Assembly (NCBI RefSeq): GCF_003086295.3 | Contig: NC_092050.1 | Location: 144,119,699-144,183,698, forward strand | DNA: 64,000 nt | Origin: Arachis hypogaea | Taxonomy: Eukaryota; Streptophyta; Magnoliopsida; Fabales; Fabaceae | Direction: 5' to 3' | Shown: positions 55,631 to 64,000 of the stretch, piece by piece | Layout: each line of letters starts with the position of its first letter | Numbering within the stretch: the stretch's first letter is position 1 | Program-made: the position numbers and the translations under genes | The notes under the pieces: generated by a model | What the model was told of the DNA's origin: nothing | Database searches by the model: none | Seen by the model: the letters and a program-made list of their open reading frames with translations, nothing else

Positions 55631-56221
55631 AGTCTCGGTTCTCTTGGAGGGGGTGAAAGAGAAGAGGAGGAGGTGGAATGGATGTGAATGTGGGTGTGTG
55701 ATTGGGGTGTAGAAGGTTTTTGAGATTGGCGAATTCTCTCACTCTTCCTTGGGGCTGTTTTCTTTTTCATAATGAAAGAGATCAATGGAGATGGAAGTTG
55801 GAGATGAGAGGGTGGCCGAATAGTGAGGTGAGTGATGGGAGGTTAGAGAAGCATTAAATGCTTAATTGGAGAGAGAATGAGAGAAGTTATTACCCATTAA
55901 GAGAGCGGTTATTATCCATGAGGAGGTTTCAAAAACTGAAAAGAGGTTTCCCTAAATCAAGGGATTAGTTGGAAGAAAAGATTTGATTTGACAACATGCT
56001 TCTTCCAACAAGATTTGATGAGACAACCAAGGGATTTTGTTGATTTAATTTTTCAAAAGAAATGAAACTAACAAAACTGTCATGGTGGGGTCAAAGAATT
56101 TTTGGTGGGGCCCATAAAATTCGAATTCTGCGTTGCCTCCCCCTTGACCACAGCTCTTCCATTCTGCCATTTATTGTTTCTCGTCCAAACCTACGAGCAA
56201 AAACTGATCAGAATCAAATAT

Positions 56222-57100
56222 TCACAAATTTTCAATGAAACTTAAATCAAACATTCCCAAACTTTTTCTCAAGGTACAGAATCTGTCTTCACAGAGGGGT
56301 TTTGTAAAAATATCAGCAATTTGGTCTTCTGATTTTACAAATTGAATATCAATAGTACCCTTTTGCACATGTTCCCTAATAAAATGATACTTTATCTCAA
56401 TGTGCTTGGTTCTTGAGTGCAAAACAGGATTTTTTGAAATATTTATTGCACTCATATTATCACAAAATAGGGGTATACTATTGATTTTTAATTTGTAATC
56501 TTCCAATTGTGTTTTTAACCAAATTAATTGAGTGCAACATGCACATGTGGAAATATATTCTGCTTCAGCGGTGGATAAAGCCACTGTGGCTTGTTTCTTG
56601 CTTGACCACATGTTGAGTGAGCTTCCAAGGAAGCAACACATGCCGGACGTGCTTCTTCTATCCACTCTATCTCCCGCATAATCTGCATCACAAAACCTTA
56701 CTGCACAAAATTCATCAGATTTAGGATACCACAAGCCATAATTACAAGTTCCCTTAATGTATCTAATGATGCGTTTAACAGCCGTAAGATGGGATTCTTT
56801 TGGGTGAGATTGAAATCTTGAACATACACCCACACTTTGAACAATATCCGGTCTAGAGGAGGTAAGGTACATGAGTGAACCTATCATTCCTCTATACCTT
56901 GTTTCATCCACATCTTGGCCATCGTCATCTTTTTCAAGTTTTGTATTAGGATGCATTGGAGTGCCCATTGCTTTGGAATTTTCTAGGCCAAACCTTTTAA
57001 TAAGTTCTTTTGCATATTTTCCTTGGTAAATAAAAGTACCACTAGGAGTTTGTTTAATTTGGAGGCCAAGAAAGAAAGTAAGCTCTCCCATTAAACTCAT
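56222..57100 (-). pseudogene. Copia pol, 3' part: end of RT and RNase H
   Basis: In a different frame from the upstream pol segment. Starts at SLMGELTFFLGLQIKQTPSG, the end of the RT domain, then YRGMIGSLMYLTSSRPDI. RNase H follows with CDADYAGDR, STAEAEYIS, DNMSAINISKNPV and HSRTKHIEIKYHFIREHV. These hold the acidic active-site residues. Ends with DIFTKPL and a short tail. It requires a frameshift at 57097-57100 to join pol. Confidence 0.9.
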
Positions 57101-58962
57101 TTCAACTCACTAGTCATGAGTTTTCCAAACTCTTCACACAAGAAAATGTTGGCCGAACCAAATACATTGTCATCAACATAAACTTGAACAAGAAGTATAT
57201 CATCATTAGATGCTTTAATGAATAAAGTAGTGTCGGTGGTACCCCTTTGAAATTCATTTTCCAATAAGAAGGCACTAAGCCTTTCATACCAAGCTCTTGG
57301 AGCTTGTCTAAGCCCATAAAGAGCCTTAGATAATTTAAAAACATGATTTGGAAACTCTTTATGTTCAAAACCGGGGGGTTGTGCCACATACACTTCTCTA
57401 TCAATATAGCCATTAAGGAAAGCACACTTAACATCCATTTGAAACATTTTGAAACCTTTATGGGCGGCATAGGCAAGAAGCAACCGAATTGCTTCCATTC
57501 TAGCTACCGGAGCAAAAGACTCATCAAAATCTATACCCTCTTCTTGATCGTAACCTTGGGCCACTAATCTAGCCTTGTTAAGAACAACTTGTCCATCCTC
57601 ACCAAGTTTATTTTTAAAGACCCACTTAGTACCCGTTACCTTCATACCATCCGAATAAGGTACTAATGTCCAAACCTCATTCTTGTCAAATTGAGCTAGC
57701 TTCTCTTGCATGGCCTTGACCCATGATGGATCTTCAAGAGCTTGTTTGACATTGTTGGGCTCCATTTGTGACAAGAGAGCAAAGTTGCTAGGTTCGGTTT
57801 GCCTTTTGGTGGAGGATCTTGTTGTTACACCATGAGAGGGATCACCAATGATGAAGTCATGAGGATAACCCCTCATAGACTTCCATTCTCTAGGTTTTCG
57901 GCCAGGTGTTGAACTTTGATGAACTTCTGATGGTCTCACTGTTTCAGTTTCTCGTGTCTGCTCAGGAGATAAAATGGAAGTTTCTCCTACAATCTGACGA
58001 GATAAAATCGGGCTGACAGATTCTTCATTTTGTACAGATTTGGGATTTTCTTTACTTGTTGCAGCCTCTTCACAATCTGAATCAATATCCTTCACAATAC
58101 TGGGAATTAAGTTAGAATCACAAAAAGTAACATGTATGGATTCCTCTATTGTCTTATGCTCCTTGAGATAAACTCTATAGGCCTTGCTTGTGGTGGAATA
58201 TCCAACAAACATTCCTTCATATGATTTTGGATCAAATTTTCCAAGGTTTTCTTTATTATTAAGCATAAAACATTTGCATCCAAAAATATGAAAGTACTTA
58301 AAATTTGGAGGGGTTCCTTTCCATAGCTCATAAGGTGTTTTCTTTAACCCTTTTCTAATGATTGTTCTATTCAAAATATAACATGCTATGTTCACAGCCT
58401 CAGCCCATAAGAATTTAGGAATTTCACTCTCACATAACATAGCCCTAGTCATTTCTTGAAGGCTTCTATTCCTTCTTTCAACCACCCCATTTTGTTGGGG
58501 GGTTCTAGGACATGAAAAATTATGAGAAATCCCTAAGTCATCACAGAATTTTTCAAAATCTTGATTTTCAAATTCTCTTCCATGATCACTTCTTAAATGG
58601 GCAATTTTCAAATCCTTTTCATTTTGAATTTTCTTACAAAGGGTGGAAAAAGCATGAAAAGCATCATTCTTATGAGCAAGGAAAAGTACCCAACCAAATC
58701 TAGAGTAATCATCTACCACCACAAGACCATAATGTTTACCTCCTAAACTTTGAGTTCTAGTAGGACCAAAAAGATCAATATGTAACATTTCCAATGGCCT
58801 TTTGGTTGAGATTCCATCTTTTGATTTAAAAGAGGATTTTACTTGTTTGCCTAATTGACAAGCGTCACAAGTAAGATCCTTATCAAACTTGATGTATGGG
58901 ATCCCTCTAACCAAATTTCTTTTGACTAGCTTAGAAATTTGATACATGCTAGCGTGTCCCAA
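57097..58962 (-). pseudogene. Copia pol, middle part: integrase and most of RT
   Basis: Begins in the zinc-binding pre-integrase region ([18 protein letters not shown]). The integrase core follows with DDE residues in [18 protein letters not shown] and [20 protein letters not shown] variable linker runs over residues about 290-400. RT then has [49 protein letters not shown] and the catalytic YVDD within [12 protein letters not shown]. An in-frame stop just before, at 58970-58972, separates it from protease, and a frameshift at the end separates it from RNase H. All catalytic residues I can check are kept. Confidence 0.93.
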
Positions 58963-58971
58963 CTTTCTATG

Positions 58972-59400
58972 CTAAAGCCATTTTTCAGATTCAAAAGATG
59001 TGAAGCATGTTACATTTTGTTCCTTTAAATCCTCAAGAGTTAATCTATACACATTGTTGCATCTTTTAGCTTCAAGAAGAACATTCCCAGTTTTTTCACA
59101 CACAACTAAACAAACAGATTTCTTAAAGATAACTTCAAAACCCAAGTCACAAAGTTGACTAACACTAAGCAAATTATGTTTCAATCCATGTACAAGGAGA
59201 ACATCATTTATACAAGAAGAAAAGTTTTTACCAACTTTTCCAACAGCCACAATTTTTCCTTTTGCATCATCACCGAAAGTGACAAGTCCTCCATCATAGT
59301 CATCAAGCTTTATGAAGAAGGTTGCCTTTCCGGTCATATGCCTAGAGCATCCGCTGTCCATATACCACACATTTTCCTTCCTTTTGGATGCTAGGCACAC
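58972..59400 (-). pseudogene. Copia protease and pre-integrase segment
   Basis: An aspartic protease with active site WYMDSGCSRHMTG, then LLVHGLKHNLLSVSQLCDLG and CVVCE-type text leading to the pre-integrase His region. Same frame as the integrase part but ended by a stop where a conserved H-W-L..HRKLGH run would continue. The join to gag needs a frame change near 59400-59415. Confidence 0.9.
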
Positions 59401-59414
59401 CTACAAAACAATGC

Positions 59415-60479
59415 TTAAGTAACCTTAGGTATCCAAATCTTTTTGGATCCTTTTACGTTAAACCATCTTCTATGTCCTAAGCCATTGTAATCAAAAACAA
59501 TTTTATAAACTTTGTCACCAACCATTCTTTCACCGAAAAAGCATTGAATGGGAAAGTGTCTATTCCGATTGCATAGTCTACAAAACCTTGGAGTTGCCTT
59601 TTTGTTAAAGTAGGTGGGATCTTGAAATCTTGTGTCATTAGAAGATGAAGTAATATTTTCAAAATGTGAATTTTCAGATTTATGAAACCCCAACCCAGCC
59701 TTATCATAAAGAGGTTTTTGACTAGCCAAGATGTGATTTAAACTTTCAGAACTTTGTGAAAATTTGGCCAAGTCTTCCTCAAGTCTTTTAACCTTTTTAA
59801 GCAACTCTTCATTTTGTTTAAAACAATCCACATATGCAAGAACACAATGGTTACTTTCACAGCTCCTAACTTGGGCTCTTAACTGCTTATTTTCTTCAAC
59901 AAGATCACAAGTAGTTTCAGCCTCTCTCACTTTTTCTTTTAGAAAACTGTTTTTGGCCTTAAGAATGGTAATTTGCTGTTCAAGTTCTTGATTTTCCAGC
60001 AGAAAACATCTTATTTTTTTAGAAAGGTGGTCTATCATAAGATGGAGATCTTCAGTATTAGGGTTATGAAAGACTACCTGATCTATGTGGTCTTCCATGA
60101 GACATGTTTGTGACTTGGTCTCGGTTTCTTCATCATCATCATCAGAGTCATTCTCCAAGTCTTCCCATGTGGCCATCAGTCCTTTCTTCTTTCCTCTTTT
60201 CGGCTTTTCCTCCTTTTTCAGCTTGGGACAATCAGATTTGAAATGCCCCATTTCCTTGCAATTATAGCAAGTTACCTTGCTAAGGTCTTTCTTTATTCTC
60301 CTTGTGCTGCTGCCTTTGCCTCTGAGCTTAGCCATTTTCCTGAATTTTTTTGCAAATAAAACAAACTCATTTTCAGAAGAGTTATCACTGGATTCATCAT
60401 CCAGAGGGTTAGTCACAGAAGAAAATGCAATTCCTTTCTTTTTTGTATCCTTTTTCAAATAGGTATTTTTCAAAAGCAA
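59415..60479 (-). pseudogene. Copia gag C-terminal part with two zinc knuckles
   Basis: Basic linker (KKFRKMAKLRGKGSSTRRIK), then a zinc knuckle CYNCKEMGHFKSDC, an acidic stretch (DLENDSDDDDEETET), and a long coiled coil (KIRCFLLENQELEQQITILK). A second CX2CX4HX4C knuckle, CRLCNRNRHFPIQC, lies near residue 297. It binds RNA in virus-like particles. It is in another frame than the gag N-terminus and needs a shift around 60410-60480. Confidence 0.88.
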
Positions 60480-61128
60480 GAAGATTTCCTCTCAAATCAT
60501 CAAGTGTCATGGAGTCTAGGCTACTGCTCTCAGAAATAATTAAAGCTTTAGTCTCCCACTCTTTTGTGAGACATCTCAACACTCTTCTTACTAGCACAGA
60601 ATCAGAATGTGTAATTCCCAGAGCATCTAAGCCAACAATAATAGCATTGAACCGTTCGAACAGTTCATCAATGGACTCTCCTTCCTTCATTGCAAACATT
60701 TCATATTCTCTATTTAGCATATCTGTCCGAGTCTTCTTGACAATGGTGGTTCCTTCATGGGTGATTTGCAATTTGTCCCAGATTTCCTTTGCCGTTGTGC
60801 ATCTTGATACCCGTCGGTACTCCTCGAAGCTGATAGCACAATTGAGCAGATTTATTGCCTTGGCATTTAACTCCACCTTCTTCCTATCTTCCTCGGTCCA
60901 TCTTGCTTCTGGTTTGAGAGAAACAACTCCTTCTGCACTTGTGGTAGTTGGAAATTGAGGCCCTTCGAGGATAATCTTCCAAAGTCTGTAATCCACTGCT
61001 TGTACGAATATCTTCATCCTCTCCTTCCAATAGGTATAATTTTTTCCATTGAAAAGAGGGGGTCTGTTGCTTGATTGTCCTTTAGTTAGATTATAAGACA
61101 CCACATTTGCGCCACTGTTTTCTGCCAT
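60409..61128 (-). CDS. Copia gag N-terminal part (capsid region)
   Basis: The best start is the ATG at 61128 (MAENSGANVVSYNL), about 50 bp after the primer site. Gag-type motifs RPPLFNGKNYTYWKERMKIF, then VDYRLWKII, DRKKVELNAKAINLLNCAIS, AKEIWDKLQITHEGT and GESIDELFERFNAIIVGL are typical of the UBN2/gag polyprotein family of copia elements. The frame ends soon after SLDSMTLDDLRGNLLAFEKY, where a shift would be needed to reach the zinc-knuckle part. Confidence 0.88.
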   Translation of the reverse strand: MAENSGANVVSYNLTKGQSSNRPPLFNGKNYTYWKERMKIFVQAVDYRLWKIILEGPQFPTTTSAEGVVSLKPEARWTEEDRKKVELNAKAINLLNCAISFEEYRRVSRCTTAKEIWDKLQITHEGTTIVKKTRTDMLNREYEMFAMKEGESIDELFERFNAIIVGLDALGITHSDSVLVRRVLRCLTKEWETKALIISESSSLDSMTLDDLRGNLLAFEKYLFEKGYKKERNCIFFCD

Positions 61129-61174
61129 GAGGATCTTTACTCCAAGCTGCAAAGCTTGATCTCTTTGAGACCAA

Positions 61175-61186
61175 GCTCTGATACCA
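61175..61186 (-). promoter_or_regulatory. Primer-binding site, initiator tRNA-Met type
   Basis: On the minus strand TGGTATCAGAGC follows the 5' LTR end (CCATCA, then AT). It is complementary to the 3' end of initiator methionine tRNA, the usual primer for plant copia elements. Confidence 0.93.
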
Positions 61187-61188
61187 AT

Positions 61189-63128
61189 TGATGGTTTCAG
61201 TGGCTAAGAGAAGGGGGGGTTGAATCTTAGCCCCCTTTTTATGTTGCTAACACTTGCTGAACTCAGAGGAGACTTTTCTGTTTTTGCTCGTCACGGGACA
61301 CGAGCAACTTTGTTTTGTCTCGTCCCTAGCCACGAGACTTTTCTTTTTTTGTCTCGTCACTTGGCATGAGATAATATTAGTTTTTGCTCCTGTGCAGTAG
61401 AAATAGAAATGTAGGAGAGAAGAGTTGAAGATTACACCCAGATATATCCTGGTTCAGCTGCTAAGTGCAGTGCAGCCTACATCCAGTCTCCATCACAAAC
61501 ATGATGGAATTTCACTATAATCAATCTTATTACAACTTGTAAAGTGCTAACCCAACTTACAAGGGGATTCCCACAGAATCATGAAACACAACATAGATGA
61601 ACAAAGGAACTCTAAGACATCTATGGCTTTTTCTTTTAATTTTGCGCTCTCTACCTTTTTCCGCTCTATGGCTTTTTTCATACAAACCTCACTGTTTGCC
61701 TTTTTCCATGAGACTCAAGACATGACAAAATTAAACATAAAAATACTAAACAGAATACATTGAAGGAGAAGAGAAAACTGTTAGCTCAGGTAGCTCTGAG
61801 AACACTGTGCCTTGCACTCTCAAATTTTCTCCTTGCTTCAAACAGTGGCTGTCCACCCTTAATATAGAAGAGGGGAGCCTCCACTTATTGAAGCCAAAAT
61901 CGAACCAACTTCTTCCTCCTTCAACAAAACCGGTTCGGCCACAAGGAGAGAGAAGAGATAACCATGCATTAACCAACATGCAATTACCTCTAGTCCTTTC
62001 TTGATCATCACCCTTCATCAATCCGAGCTCTCCATCCTTGGCTTGCTCTCCAAGATGGAATTCTGGCCCTTGATGCTTTATGATGATGATGACTTCATCC
62101 GCTTCAATCTCTGCCTTCAACCATCACTTCGCTACTCTAGCTACTCCCTGTGGTGGTTGAGCAGAATCAAAGACAAGTCATGCTTCAAGAATCTCCCTTG
62201 CTGGCCGAGATCTTCTTCTTCCTTTTTGAGCATGCAAAGCTCAAGATAACCTCACCAAATTTGACCACATTTGGTAAGTATCTTAGCCACAGCTCATTTT
62301 TATTTTAGTATATTTTTTTGCCATCATTAGCTTGATGGTCTTGATGCATGCAACTTCATTTCGGTAGCTCCATGTAGCTTCCATGGCTTTCTTTGTTTTC
62401 TGGATATTGACCGAAAAGAAGAGAGAGATGAGAGAAAATAAACAGCTTGAAGCAAAAGTAATTCAAATGTAATAAACCAATTAGTTGGTGAAAATTGCTT
62501 TTACTTCCCTAGCTTAGAGTGGCGTGTAGTCATTACACCCATCAATCAATTCAGCTGAACTTTTCTCTCTCATGTTCCCCATGCATTAATTAACAATGTA
62601 ATAGATTTTGAAATCCATCACATGATTAAAGGCTTGGTTCCGTTGGAAGCATTTTGCTTTCATTTTTCTTTGGTTTCGGACCAAGTTTGGAACCATGCAT
62701 CACAAATAGAGTTTGGGCTTGTAGCATTGAATTTGAAACTGGCCCGTTTAGTTAACATTTGCTTTCTTGATGAGATTTATTTCGGATCAGCATGGAAACA
62801 TTCATCAAAATTCAAATTGGGCTTGGTAGCAATAAAGCTTAATCTGACCCAATAAAATTTTGATTCCTTCAAACTAATTGGGCTTAGTGATACTATTTAA
62901 ATTCTGGCCCAATAGTAACATTTGCTTTCCTGATGGATTTTTAGATCAAGCATTGTATACAAAGGAAAGCTTTCTTTGGGCTTGCTGTATTTCATTTATT
63001 TTCGGCCCAATAATAAAACCTGCAACAAAAATTATTTAATCAAATCAGATTATTAATTTTTACAGTTAATTATTTTTAATAATGTTTAGTCATCATAAAT
63101 ATTAATTAAGAGTTTTCCAAACTCAACA
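61189..63128 (-). repeat. 5' LTR of the Sirevirus-type element
   Basis: 1940 bp. Near its plus-strand left end (61288-61375) are repeated CTCGTC....CACGAG palindromic words also present at 51640-51720 in the other LTR and at 40220-40290 in the solo LTR. It would hold the promoter on the minus strand. Confidence 0.95.
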
Positions 63129-63133
63129 ATATA

Positions 63134-64000
63134 TATTTTATTTCATGCATTAAAAAAAAAGCTAACAAAATATTTTATTTTATACAAAATAATTTTAAAA
63201 AATGGCTTAAAAGATATTAGGAGTACTATAAAAATTTGTAATGTCCTAATAATTTAGGATATTAAAAAAATACTCTACATAGTCAATAATAATTTAGAAA
63301 TTAAAAAAATATAGTTATAACCAGTATTTACCTAAATTACTAGAATATTACAAACTTTTATAGTACTCTTAATATTTTTAAGCTATTTTTTTAAAATTAT
63401 TTTGCATAGAAAATGGCTTAAAATTCCCTTTGTTCTAGGCAAAACAATTTAAAAAAATGGCTTAAAAAAATATTAAGAGTATTATAAAAATTTGTAATGT
63501 CCTAATAATTTAGGTAAATACCGGTTGTAACTATATTTTTTTTAATTTTTAAATTATTATTGACTATGTAGAGTATTTTTTTAATGTCCTAAGTCATTAG
63601 GACATTATAAATTTTTATAGTACTCTTAACATTCTTTTAAGCCATTTTTTAAATTATTTTGCCTAGAATAAATGACATTTTAAGCCATTTTCTATGCAAA
63701 ACAATTTAAAAAAAATAGTTTAAAAAATGTTAGGAGTACTATAAAAGTTTGTAATATTTTATTAATTTAGGTAAATACTGGTTATAACTAATATTTTTTT
63801 ATTTCTAAATTATTATTGACTATGTAGAGTATTTCTTTAATGTCCTAAGTCATTAGGACATTACAAATTTTTATAATACTCCTAATATCTTTTAAGCCAT
63901 TTTTTAAAATTATTTTGTATAGAATAAAATATTTTTTTGTGGTATAATTTAAATAAATTTATTTAAAAAATTTATAAAAAAATATTCATGAGCTATTAAA
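63134..64000. repeat. Three tandem palindromic (hairpin) units, AT-rich
   Basis: Units at about 63182-63413, 63440-63670 and 63697-63930. Each starts near AAATGGCTTAAAA.ATATTAGGAGTA-type text and ends with its complement (ACTCTTAATATTTTTAAGCCATTTT), so each can fold on itself. All share TTTGTAATGTCCTAATAATTTAGG, a central AATTATTATTGACTATGTAGAGTA and complements. Looks like a MITE-like palindrome present three times in a row. No genes. The last 70 bases are plain AT-rich sequence. Confidence 0.75.

Larger units (their letters stand above)
51538..63128 (-). mobile_element. Complete Ty1/copia Sirevirus-type LTR retrotransposon, 11.6 kb
   Basis: LTRs at 51538-53476 and 61189-63128 begin TGATGGTTTCAGTGG and end CCAAACTCAACA on the plus strand. 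The element is flanked by perfect 5-bp duplications ATATA (51533-51537 and 63129-63133). Read on the minus strand, the 5' LTR is the right one. It is followed by a primer site TGGTATCAGAGC (initiator tRNA-Met type), gag, protease, integrase, RT, RNase H, an additional ORF, and a polypurine tract AAGGGGGAGAT before the 3' LTR. Integrase before RT makes it copia. Size, the extra ORF, multiple polypurine tracts and palindromic LTR repeats fit Sireviruses (SIRE/Maximus). The coding region has stops and shifts, so it is not autonomous. Confidence 0.95.

Noticed and set aside
61171..61188. Possible tRNA gene near the TGGTATCAGAGC motif
   Set aside because: Only the primer-site complement is present. 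No cloverleaf can be built around it.

Overview
The window is plant nuclear DNA, almost certainly from a legume and most likely peanut (Arachis). It is AT-rich, its genes carry introns, and it is packed with transposable elements. Several repeats look like families I know from Arachis: the gypsy-type LTR starting TGATGAGCGGATAATTTATA, FAR1-type Mutator elements full of GGGTGTAT words, and a small 9-bp-TSD MITE resembling AhMITE1. The genus call rests on recognition from memory, not on a search. I see no bacterial, organellar or CRISPR-like content.

Layout. 0.2-4.0 kb: nine exons of a KIN-7 (CENP-E-like) kinesin, entering from the left edge and stopping without the expected C-terminal exons. 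6.4-9.8 kb: a run of unrelated broken gene pieces, all on the + strand and mostly single exons with splice borders: OVATE-family protein, raffinose-synthase-like GH36, proline iminopeptidase, starch synthase III-like and PRP40-like FF protein. This is the layout expected of a gene-capturing transposon. 10.8-18.6 kb: a decayed FAR1-type Mutator-like element, split by a 4.66-kb solo LTR with perfect 5-bp target duplications. 20.2-20.8 kb: a hAT-like MITE.

21.5-23.9 and 44.4-47.0 kb hold two copies of one duplicated segment, each with an RF-like mitochondrial PPR gene. The right copy is intact with eleven repeats. The left copy has lost exactly two repeats plus six residues but is still open. 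Between them lie an FKBP62-like pseudogene (-, 24.8-25.5 kb), a 1.36-kb hairpin element studded with CAATCGATTG (25.85-27.2 kb), a degraded L1-type LINE (-, 27.7-32.4 kb), parts of two LTR elements (32.4-37.2 kb), a PIF/Harbinger transposase relic split by a MITE (37.2-37.7 kb), a ~436-bp tandem repeat split by a Sirevirus-like solo LTR (37.97-40.5 kb), and a TIR element with a 9-bp duplication that carries an NBS-LRR fragment and a copia fragment (41.3-43.6 kb).

48.0-49.0 kb: a pseudogene of the At4g22030-like F-box family, split by a 476-bp hAT MITE with a perfect 8-bp duplication. 50.2-50.6 kb: a MURA transposase tail. 51.54-63.13 kb: a complete, young Ty1/copia Sirevirus-type retrotransposon on the - strand with near-identical LTRs, ATATA target duplications, tRNA-Met primer site, gag, broken pol, an extra ORF after pol and several polypurine tracts. 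63.2-63.9 kb: three tandem palindromic units.

The only genes that could encode a working host protein here are the right PPR gene, perhaps the left PPR gene, and the truncated kinesin. The rest is a layered record of transposition, gene capture and decay. Splice sites and family names were read by eye and no alignment was run.
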